DNA of 64,000 bases, from positions 246,544 through 310,543 of the forward strand of contig VSDK01007059.1 in assembly GCA_009767595.1 (NCBI GenBank), given 5' to 3'. How positions within the stretch are numbered: position 1 is the stretch's first letter; the number at the start of each line of letters is the position of its first letter. The notes beneath the pieces were generated by a model that was not told where the DNA came from, did no database searches, and saw only the letters and a program-made list of their open reading frames with translations. A program made the position numbers and the translations under genes. Positions 50,501-61,100 of the stretch are shown in pieces. The DNA is from Symbiodinium kawagutii. Its lineage: Eukaryota > Sar > Dinophyceae > Suessiales > Symbiodiniaceae.

Positions 50501-50696
50501 CGTCACGGAGAAGGAGTTCAATGATGTGAAGTTCGATGCATACTTATTTATATATATTATATATGATATTTTGACATATTACTTACATGATTTACATGCT
50601 CAAGTGTTTCAAGACTTCACGCTGAAGAAATGCACGAGCAAAGTGGTAGGAAGCCATCAAGGGCTATTGGCCCAAGTCTTGCCAGACTATGTTTGA
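46929..50696 (+). CDS. Small TPR protein (co-chaperone type), about 220 residues
   Basis: Exons 46929-47060, 48447-48485, 48572-48655, 48820-48976, 50049-50081 and 50272-50417 join in phase. A last exon of about 70 bases ending TGA 50694-50696 is possible. The N-terminal exon starts MAEPTSSTSLSVFEFHGF. Next comes a Glu/Arg/Gln helix and a very acidic run (CDEGDEDGDDEDE). The C-terminal half is a TPR pair of textbook spacing: LREAGNNCFRAGDFQGAERL, then SNRAAARLKLAKWEDALQDI, ending RDPSNPK. Proteins with a short TPR pair often bind C-terminal tails of HSP70 or HSP90, but binding residues cannot be judged here. Donors are GC, GA, GT, GT, GC, GT in order. Exons 4-6 are the best supported. The first exon and the end are less certain. 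Confidence 0.65.
47515..47600. repeat. CCA/CAT microsatellite in an intron
   Basis: Runs of caccac and catcat, about 85 bases, in the first intron of the small TPR gene. Confidence 0.9.
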
Positions 50697-50700
50697 CTAT

Positions 50701-50713
50701 CTTTTGGCTCAAG
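50701..50713 (+). promoter_or_regulatory. Relic spliced-leader sequence in the 5' UTR
   Basis: cttttggctcaag contains the last 12 bases of the dinoflagellate spliced leader (TTTTGGCTCAAG) exactly, 62 bases upstream of the aspartic protease ATG. Dinoflagellate mRNAs receive this leader by trans-splicing. Genomic copies directly upstream of start codons are known relics of cDNA that recombined back into the genome. The final AAG could also act as a present-day trans-splice acceptor. Confidence 0.7.
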
Positions 50714-50775
50714 CTTCACTCACGAACCATCGTTTTATTCGAAAGCTGACTCTTCAAGAGGACGCAAACTGAATC

Positions 50776-53700
50776 ATGAACCAAACTATCTCCGTACTTT
50801 TGCTGCTGGCCTTTGTGCCTTGCAGCCACTCTTTGTCTGTGAAGAAGGTGGGCGATTTGTCTTCGCGGAGCCTCCAGTCAGATAAGTCGCCTTCATGCAG
50901 CCCTTTGGATAACCATGAGGTCTACTCATCATTGAGAGTGGCCTTTGGCAATCCCCCGCAGACCTTTGACTTGGTGGCCGACACCGGAAGCGACTACTGC
51001 ATTGTGAGCGACTGCTCCTGCTCAGGTTGTCCTGCAGCCTGGGGATCCTGCTTCACTAGCCATCGCTCAAAGTCTTTCAACCTGCCAATGTTCAAGGTGG
51101 GCGACAGAGGGACGGAGTGTGAACATGCATAGCGAGGATCATAGAGTTACTTTTGCCTTGCCTGTTGATCATGTTTGAGCATTACATTATAGCATATCAA
51201 AGGTACTAGGGCACTTGTATAAATCATATATATCATATCGTATCCATCTTGATGATTTTTGATATCAAAGGTGCTAGATGGTGCTAGAGTGTTCTATTTT
51301 GGTATCACATGACAGGCATAAGAGATTGTATAGTATGGAAGTAAGAACCGTGCTGATGGCAACTGACATCTTGGGATATCTTAGGAACGTCCCACATTCG
51401 TGGATCCGGGGGAATATGTTTCCCGCTACCTCCAAAGCATCATCCGAGGCGGAGGCGAATAACGGAAGTGCTCCAGCTCACATGCTGATGCGCTTTGGCA
51501 GCGGCGATATTTCCACGAAGATTGCCTCGGATGAGGTGCAAATTGGTCCTTTGAAGGTTTTCATGGAAAATGGAGTGCTGCTCATGGTGACTGGGCTACT
51601 GCATTGCAGTTTCGTTTGCTTTCTGAAAAATATGTTCTTGGAATCGTGCATGTGAATAATGACAATGAAAAGATCTTCACTGACCATTGAAGATGGAAAT
51701 TCGCCAAGCCAAACTTTTGGTGACACACAAGTTCGGATGTCCACTATTGTGTCAATGCTTTGGGAGTTTTGTTTTTTTTTGTCCTTGTCTTAGAAAGTTT
51801 GGAGTTCTTCTCCTCGTCTTAGCTTTGGTTGTTTGGTTGTTTCAGTTGCTTCTTGTTGTCTTAGTTTGAGTTGCCTGAGGTCGATCAATCTTTAGCCCTC
51901 ACTGGTCATTTCGAAGGAATTTTAGGCTTGGGCAGCCCACTGGAGAAGCCAGCAGATGAGATTCAAGTTCCCGGCTTCTTGGAGCGTGCAGAGGTGCAGC
52001 GCTTCTCCTTGTGTTTCAATCACAAGGCTGCAGGTGTCTTGGGATTCGACACTCCAAAGCATAGCCATTCGCTCGCCTCAGTGGGCAAAGTGCATTGGTC
52101 CTTGAATTTTCATGGCATCACACTTGGCCAAGAGTACCCTGGTTGCAGAATGACAGTCCGCATCATGCTGCACCGCTGACGAACTCCAGTCGTAGATTTG
52201 ATTCCAGAGCTTTGTCCCGTTTAGGAAGTCATAAGCACGTGCGCAAGCTGGCAAGAAACCTTGCGGCATCCCCCCAAGGACGGGAGGCCTTCGAAATCTT
52301 AGAACAAATTTATAAACATCCTCCAAAAAAACTTTCTGTAAATCATCGTTGGGTTTTCTCCGCGAGACCTCTGCAAGTTGCAGCAACTTCCTGCACCATC
52401 ATACCATTTGTAGAAGAGGGTTACTTCATCCCGTATTTGCGTTTGATTTGTTTTCTCTAGAGTCCAAAGCGTGGCACTATGTTTGGACCAAGGGACTTAT
52501 CAGACCATGCCGGTGATGTCATGACTTCGTCGTGAGTTTAGAGTTTTGCGTTCAGAAGTCTCCAAGTCCCAACTGATTTCACTCCAAGGAACGGTCCAGA
52601 GTTGGCCCTTTGCTCTGAGGGCTCGCGCTGCAGCATCATTCCAGACAGTGGGACCACGCTGATGGTTGGTCCAGAACAGTCTATCCTTCGAATCTATGAC
52701 GCTTTGTGTTCAAGTCACTTGGTATCACTTGGTTCATCTCGGTTCATTTTGATTTGGTATCACTTGGTTCATTCATTTGGCTCATTGTATTCTATTATGA
52801 AATTGTTTGTTCTCAATTTACTGTGGCCAGCCTGGTTTCCGTTTTGCAAAGAATTGCTGCCAACATGGTCTTTCGACATCCAGATATAAAGATGGTAAAA
52901 AGATATGGACGGGAATCTTGGCTTGCCCAAAAGTGCAAGCGAAGAATTACATTCTGGCTTGTTGTATTTGAAGCCTGTCATGGCTTGCAAAGGGCTTGGT
53001 ACATTGTCCAATTGTGTAGACAGCGCACCGCATGTTTGATAATATATACAGGTTGGCAAATGCATACACATGTAATCTCTCGTTCCATATTTTTACACAG
53101 TATATCGATACATATGTGTATGCACATGTTAGTATAGCACATCTAATGCGTATACATGTGGTGCACAATGTCAAGTGTGTCATAGGTTGTTTTTTGCACT
53201 TTTTGGAGGTATGGTTTTTGCATGTTTGATTGATGAAAGATGTGGCCATTGGAAACGGCCTGTTTGGCCGTTGGGAGATGCCGTTGGGAGATGCCGTTGG
53301 GAGATGTTGGAAGATCACCACCGTGTTTCTGTGTGTCCGCAAGGCTGGGATCGGTGCAACAAGATGCATCAGGAGCTGAAAGAAGAGCTCTACCTCTTGG
53401 GAAGGGTCCAAGTTGAGGGACTTGACAACGACCCTTGGGATTTTGCTTCAGCTATTTTCACTTTTCTTCACTTTTCTTCACTTGTCTTCGGCCCCTGTTT
53501 GCTTTCGCTCCCTTAGATTCTAAGATTTAAAATGTTTAAAGTTTAAAGAAATGAATTCTCGAAAACCAAATGTCAAATGTGCCTTTGCAGCGAGATCCCT
53601 GGAGTGCCGTCAAATGGCCCAGGCAACGAGCCTTAACTTTCACCCACTGTCCGAAAGTCTTGAAGGGATCGTCACCAAGCTCGTGGCCAGAAGCAACAAT

Positions 53701-56700
53701 GAGACTCCTGGCGCTGCGAACTTGGGTCGTTTGCAGGAGGTGCATGCTGCTGATGCGACAGAGCGCAGCTTGCCTTAAGGATCCTTACATTAGAGGCTTG
53801 CTACAGATCCTTAAGGCTGTTTTGTACTGGACGGATCTGGACGGCATCCAGCTGTGTCTCAATTGTAAAGTGCCCAAAAGTCATGCCCGATCCAAAGAGA
53901 GAGGAGGTTAGGAGGTTCTGAGGTTCTGCTATTTTCCAAGCCTCGAATGTAAGAGCTCTAAGGTGTTGCAAGCACCACCTTCGAAGTGTCCCCCGCGATG
54001 GCCCTTCGTGTTCTGCTGGAGCGCTGCACTGACTGGATCAACGAAGTGGACATCAACACTGAAACTTTGACTGCTGACATTGGAACTTTTGCCATGCAAA
54101 GTACAGCCACGTACAGCCTAGGCCTATGTCTCAATGAATTGAATGAAAATCGATAGATATGATCAAAACTATCAAAGCACAATAGAACACCATACGGCAT
54201 TACTGGTTATATGATGTTATATGAGTTATGTGCATACACCGCACCGTGACGACTGCCCGCACTGCGCTTCTTTGTTGCACTTACTCCTGGGATGTTTACA
54301 GCGAATCATTTGTTTCAGCGTTGTTCGGCTGTACCTGGCGGCCAGTAGATTGCCTTCTGTATGCGCGACTCCAAAAAAAATCCAGATGCTGCCAGAAAAC
54401 ATGCTAGGCTATTTTTCAAGCCCATGTCAGCGCTTTTGCTGGGCAACTGCTTAATATTGGTATAGATATAGTGATTCCGTTTGTTTGGGCTGTAAGCTCA
54501 CCCTCAGCTTTGGCTGAACCTCCGCGACGGCGATGGAAAAATATTTAGTGATTGTTTTCTTGCAGTGGTGATTTGTCCGATTTGTCTTGCTTCTCTGTGA
54601 ACAGAATAACTCAACCAACTTTTGCAAGTTCATGTTTGCTCTCTTTGGAAAAAAGGGTCCAAACATAAAATGTGAAAAAAACATGGATCATATTTTTTCC
54701 CTTGGTCCTATGTTGAATCCACTTTGAGCTCGTTTGAAGCTTGGTTCTATGCCGTGCCTACTTTGGAATGGTTTGGATCCATAATGACCCTGATCTTTTC
54801 AGACGAATGGCCTGCAGTTTTAGGGCTAACTGCTCTGTAAAGCGTGTGGGTTACATGGCTGTATTGAATCACAGCAGCTAGCGTCAGCTAGCCGAGTCCC
54901 TGCTGCTTGGGCAAGAATGAAGAGGGTGGCCAAGTCCCCTTGCCCCTTGTGTTTCCCGGGGAACACCCCTCCCCACTAGCGTCCCAGGGCACCTCCTGTA
55001 AAGTAGCATGTGCTCATTTGCATCTCATCCATCTCTCTCCTCCCTACTGCCTCTTCTACGTTTATGTCTTGTGGACTTTCACCTCTTGATGCCTTTTTTT
55101 TCACACAATTTTTGTGCATTCATCGACCCACTCAGTTCTTCTACATCCTTTCAGATCCTTTCACCGTGAGCACCTTATTAGCAACCTCTGTCCGTTCATT
55201 CACAGGTGCCCACAATCTTCACTCCTGCATGGCATCGTACGCGTTTGGACCTCCCCTGCATATTTTATCCTTTGCCGCATGGTGATGACCCGGAATTTGC
55301 TCACTCCGATAGGGCTCGGTTCCCGCGCCTTCTCAAACGATTCCATCCCCGCTTGGCCCGCTTGGTCTCTTCCTCTTCTACACGCCATTGTGCACACCCT
55401 CAGCATCACTCTTATTCATATCATTTCACACCCTCTTCGTGTTTTCTCTCAGCACAAACAGTGCCCCAATGAATCCTGTTTGGTTGTGGCACTTGTTTCT
55501 CCTTTGTTTTCTAATTGCACTTGAACTCTCCACTTCCTATCCAACTCAGCTCATAGGCAAATCGCAACCCAAAGTCTACAACAAACCACTATCGCTGCAC
55601 GCTGCTGATTGCCTGAAGGCACATTTTCAGGCTGGGTGTACGATTCTGTTGACATTCCCAGCCATCTCCGGCTATGTGTGCACACCCCAACAACCACCAA
55701 CCGCAGAATTTTGGGCATGAGACTTTCTCTACCCATTTTATTTCCAGTTTTTTGCCAACTAGCTTTCGTTCCCTGGGCCTGAAGAATCTTTGTCCCAAAT
55801 ATATCCAAAGATTGTTCTACTGGCGATTTCAATGCCACTAGCTGCCACTTAATGCCAGTTCGGGGATGCGGGCTTTTCTTAAAATTAGGTAGTTTCCGGT
55901 TGAATGAATTGCAATGGATGCATTTGCAACCAAGGAAATGCCGACTTTATCATTTCACATGACGGACAAGCACGGAAAGCAAGAACAACTGAAGATTTCA
56001 CCCCGGAACTACGTCTTCTTGAAAACCGTGGAGGATGAGGCAGGATGCAAAAGCAAGATGGAGCAAGATGATATTTTCATGTAAATTCAAGATGTTCTGA
56101 TTAACTGGCCAGCCCTGTAACCTGTAGAAAGCGTTGGTATATATGTGTGATGTCGCTGTCAGAACGCGCCCCACTCCAGTTGAGACAATTCGAACGGTGT
56201 CGTGGTAGAGGGAACCTGGGACATCCTGGGACATGGGTGGTGAGTCACGTAGCGCTTTCAGATCCTTCAGGTGCGAAGAAAGCAAATTTGTGCGATGGCT
56301 TTCAGTCCTGCAGACTACGTGACGGAAACCGATGGGCAAATTTGGATTTTGGGGATGCCGCTTTTCTACGAGCCACTTGCTTTTGGTCCTTATGTTCTTG
56401 TGTCAATTATTGAGTGTTAGTGTGGGCTGATTTTAAGTTGATGTTCAATCAAACTGCATTTTGGATGCATGTTTCATGACTTCTCGATGAAAACATGACA
56501 AAACATGGGCGTAGTGTGTAGGATTTGGTCGCTCTTTTGGTGGCTTTGATGTATCAAACGTATGCCACTTCAGCTGGCGATGGAGCCAAGGTACACCGCA
56601 CACTACGACCGGGGGCAGGCGCCTCAAGAGGTGACCATGGGCTTTACTGCACGAGATGTCGAAGAGTGCAGCCCGGCTATCCACGGCTCAAGAGTTTGGA

Positions 56701-56714
56701 AGCACAAGTTCTAA
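50776..56714 (+). CDS. Pepsin-like aspartic protease (family A1), secreted or vacuolar
   Basis: Exons: 50776-51089, 51385-51586, 51871-52133, 52589-52707, 53344 to about 53400, 53591 to about 53725, 53987-54075, 55935-56012, 56271-56371, 56591-56714. The protein starts with a signal peptide (MNQTISVLLLLAFVPCSHS). The first catalytic motif is DLVADTGSDYCIV and the second IIPDSGTTLMVG, so both active-site Asp residues are present. Other family marks are the flap (MRFGSGDIS), HFEGILGLG, the late hydrophobic strand MPTLSFHMTD and the C-terminal QIWILGMPLFYE|YTAHYDRG, followed by VTMGFTA. Donors are GT for the first four introns, GA after exon 7 and GC after exon 9. Exons 5 and 6 have uncertain ends and are the weakest. 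The flap has Phe where pepsin has Tyr75. A secreted, lysosomal or food-vacuole peptidase is the likely role. Confidence 0.9.
53267..53305. repeat. 13-base tandem repeat, three copies
   Basis: gccgttgggagat repeated three times, ending about 38 bases before the fifth exon of the aspartic protease gene, inside the intron. Confidence 0.95.
54511..54543. repeat. Short dispersed repeat, copy 3 of 3
   Basis: ttggctgaacctccgcgacg followed by gcgatggaaa. It lies in the seventh intron of the aspartic protease gene. Confidence 0.7.
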
Positions 56715-58150
56715 ATCCAACACGGAGTTTGTAGATGAAAACTGGATATATACTCTGCATACTTGTGTATTTTGTGTGGATCTACCCAAGTGGTCACAAG
56801 ATATGTCACGACTGCGACATGTCAATTGTATCATATCATTTGGATATCATTTTTGAGTCATGACATTTGTTTCAGCTTCGTGTCATCAATTGTGGCATTT
56901 TTTCAGTAAGATATTGTTGTGTGATGTTTTGTGTCAGAAGTAATCCTGGCGATTTGCTTTTAGCGCCTGACCAAGTCAAAACCTAGCATGGCTTCGCTGC
57001 AGATTGAGGTGGGCAGTGCAAGGACAATACGATCGTTCGATCGGAGTCACTTCTTTCTGAGCAAGTGCAGCAAGGCAGTCATACGATTCGCGTTGGATTG
57101 GATTCCCTCAACTCCTTGTCAAAGGAGCCGATCATCCGAGATTTGTCGCATATTGATCACCTTTGAGAAAAGCTCAAGGCTCATAATGCTCTTGGTTTTT
57201 TCACTGTCGAGACGACAGTGATGCCTGGGCCACTGGCTCGACTCACGCAAGCGGAAAAGATCGCTGCATAGATATCAGAACTGGTGGGCACGGCTTTTGC
57301 TATGCCTTGTATGTTGTATTTTCGTGATGTCCCATTCCTCTCCATTCCTCTCCATTCCCCTGTTCGGGGGTTAGAGAATGTTAAAGAACATTTTGATTTT
57401 GCTACTGAGGTGAGCGCTTTGCACGGTGTTTGCTCTTGAACAACCGGCTTCCTGAAGGTGGAGAGATGCTGTAAGTCAAACATTTAGTGACTCAAGGTGT
57501 AGTCGGGTGGTTCGTACTCAACTTGGCGCATGATGTCATTGGAAACCCTTAGAACATTAGATTTCTTCGACATTTGCATGATTGCTTTCGTTCCTGTGCT
57601 GCTTTCTCTCAGTCCTAGGGTCCTGCCACAGGTGTCCACATTTGCAAGCAACGACTCCGCAACTTGTCGGACGAGCAGAAGGGCAATGACGAATGGCAGC
57701 CATTTCTGGGTATGTCGAAGCGATTGAGCCACCACGCTGGCGTTTTGCATGAGATGGAAGGCATTTTGATCTCTGTTCACACTGGCGCCAAAAGATGCTC
57801 GCCTGGTGACTTTGTGACTTGAAGGGAATGCCCTCCCCAGGGCGACTTTGATAGCAATAGTAAGAGCATGTAAGGATGTGTATTTGGTGTGACAGTATGT
57901 AGGAATATATGTAGTATAGTGTAGGAGTATAGTATGTAAGGAATAGTGCGGAGATATTACAGGTGATGCTTTATGTTGGGTTGGCCTCTCCAAAATCTCT
58001 CTGTATGGATCTCACACGCTGTGCATCAATCCTTTTGCTGCTTGTCAGAGCCGTCCTGCAGAGCTTAGCACGAAGTAAAATGAAGGAAGCAGAGCTTCCA
58101 CCTCAACCGGGCACTCCCCAAGAGGACTAGTTTCAATCGATGCTAAGCAG
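56715..58150. other. Intergenic or early exons of the next gene
   Basis: Candidate pieces at about 56988-57070 (starting MASLQIEVGSARTIRSFDRS) and about 57413-57470 look coding but could not be connected in phase to the downstream J-domain gene. The minus-strand frame at 57484-57993 (169 codons) has no motif. Confidence 0.35.
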
Positions 58151-61100
58151 AGCTTCCGCCCAAGGATCTGAGAGCCAAGTGGCTGATGCTGCAGCCATAC
58201 TTCATGGCTGTGACTCCATGCTTCAACTGCTCAGCGATTTGGAGAAGCTATGCCAAAAACAGTGTGCCATAGGTCCTGAGCACCTTGATACGCTTTGCAC
58301 GACGTTGCACCGCGTTCCAATGATGGTTCAATGGCCTTCCATTTTGGTGAGTCTTTTTTGCGCAATGATTCGGCAATGATGCTTGTGTATCATGATGGAC
58401 ACCATTTCTTAGCTCCGAATTGAGAGAGTATTGGTACTTGGTGGTATTCTGTGTCCACACCATGCTGAAAAAATCCTTCAGGTTTGATATAGAAGGTACA
58501 TATGCCATGGAATTGAAGGGAGCCGTTGTTTCTGGATTCTTGTAAGCTCGGAGAACAATTTGCAGAGCAGCTTCATTCTATCATGCCTCGAAATGTTCAA
58601 AATCCTTGAATCCTCGGTTCAACCAACCCCACAAATGTGTATATGAGCAACAGCTTTTATTTACGCATGAATAGTTTCATATTCGCGCGGAAGTGGGAAT
58701 TGCACAAATATCCAGAATTCGCATGTAAAACGAGTCAGGAACTTCCCGAGAACGAGTTAGGCATTTAACATGTAACGTTTATAAAGCAAATGCAGCTGCG
58801 CCGTTGGAAAACGAGTCAGGAACTTCCCGAAAATCTTTGTAATTGTAACGTAACGAACAATGAATAAAGTCCAGCTCATATTTTTTTAATATCATACACC
58901 TATATATACAATATGCACGTTTGACCCACGTTCATTTTGCTCAATGTTGATTTCCGCTTAGTAATTCAGTTTTAATTCAAATACATTCAAAATTTATTGT
59001 TTGGTGGACGCAGCTTTTCCGAAAGCAACATTATTTTGATTTCAAGATGTGCCAGGATTGCGGAGCAGATGAAATCACATCATGTGTTGACAGAAGCCCC
59101 TGTTCCATAAGAAATGGCTAGAATACTGATACAAATTGTTGATGCAACACCAGTTCCTGGTCATTTCGCCCAATTTCAAGGAAGCAGTCGCCCTTTGGAG
59201 TGCGCTTGCGCTTTTGCAAGCTTCGTGCATACTTGTATCCAGTTCCTTCGCTGCTGGGCAGAACTCTGCATTTTGTAATGTTTGTACCACCACATGTTTG
59301 GTTGAAAAGGCTCATCATCTAGCAACCACTGGCAAGTGTTTCAACTCAGACCTATGCTTTTTGCACATTCCATTATACACGCTTGCAGAACCTTACACTC
59401 TTTGTGCGAGGAATGGAGAGCGAGATGAACTCGGGCAGAAAGGGTCTCAAGAATGGGCAAGAAAGGCATTGGAGGTGGCTGACGGGCTACTGAGCTCACC
59501 ACAGTCACGGAGTCATAGGGAGATTTGATGAGTTTTGTGTTGAGAGCTGAAAGGATGTCACATTGGGTTCCCAGGTTTGGTGTTGGGTCACCGAGGCTGT
59601 TGGTTGAGGACCCGCGCTGGCCCGACTCTCACCATTGGCGGGCACGCAGCTTGGTGCGCTTACAGCAGCGTGAAGAGGCACGGAAAGCGTTGAAGATGGC
59701 ACAGCTTTGCGCCGAGGAGCCACGGGCATCCTGGGGCCCTGGTCTTCACACGCCAAGGTGAGAGCCAGCTCAGGGAATTACACGACTTAGATATTGATAG
59801 GATTTGATAGGCATACTATAGCTAGCCCCGGTAAAAATACTATAGCTAGATGGGCCATATGGCTATACATAGCTATACGAATAGATACTATATATCTGCA
59901 TACAGACATGCTATACTATAGCTCGCTTGAAGTTTTAATGAGCCTGTCACGGAACAGAAGATGTGCAGGAGAAAGGTGGAACGCATGATCTGACAGAAGA
60001 ACTGCTCGATGGCATGAGAGCCATCGACCAACAGAAGGAGACGCTTGGCTTCACAACACTTCAAGGATGAAGGATGAAGAAATATATTGACAATCATATT
60101 GAACAACGACCAATGCACCAGTGTTGCACTGGGATTTGATATGAACTACTTCGTGCTGCACAGCCGGAGCTGCTATATCCAAATCAACGCCATTTTGCAG
60201 TTCGCAGATTGCCACTTTTCTTTCTGGTATCCACACAGCCCCGTCAAACTTCTTCAGTGAACCTTGCAAGAGGTAGATTGGTGCTTGAGAAGAAAGTGCG
60301 CTCCCTATCAGTGATTTATCAACGCGGCCAAATTCAAAACCGATTGGGGATTGTGCATCGCTTCATTGGTTCGGATGAATCCTGTTTGCTTCATTGTGGT
60401 AGTGCAAAAGGACCTTCGCACCCCCAAGCTCTGTCGTTGGAAGATGAGAAACATCATGAAACACATGTTGCTGGTAAATAGATGAAAATATGTAAAGCAC
60501 AGGGCTTCCACACCTGGTCACTCCAACATGACCAAGCGCATTTGATGAGGCGAGGCAACGAGGCATACCGAACTCAACAATGGAGCTTGGCAAAGGAGTG
60601 CTATGACCGGGCCATTGCGGCAGATTCGTTGAGAATGGATGTGGAGTGACTCAGAATCACTGTGAGCCGGTCATTTTGACGCACATGCCATTTTGGCTTT
60701 ACAATCCATTGACAGCAGGCGCAATCTGTATGTACAATTGCGTGCAGTCAATTGCCAGATGTTCCGAGTTATTATGGGTTGATGCTTGGGCCCCCATTTG
60801 CCAACCCATGAATACCGAGGGCATCCAAAGAAAAACGTTCATTACGGGGCAGAAGCAAGCACCGCTTTGGCCTTTTTTTGGTTGGGCTTCGGTGCCCAAC
60901 CTCATCCAAGTTCCAACCTTTTGCCTCAGCATCTATCATATCTATCCATATCAGGGGCGTATCAGGTCCAAAGCAGGTGCATGTTAGGTGCATGGCAGGT
61001 CCGTGTCCATCCGTTGAGGCTCAGTGCCCAGCTCTTTTGCAATCGAGCTGCAGTTCAGGCCAGGCTTCACCAGCCAGAGGCGGCAGTGCAGGACTGCGGC

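Noticed and set aside
57484..57993. Minus-strand open frame of 169 codons
   Set aside because: It has a Tyr/His/Ser-rich start, no domain and no splice partners. It lies opposite plus-strand exon-like text.
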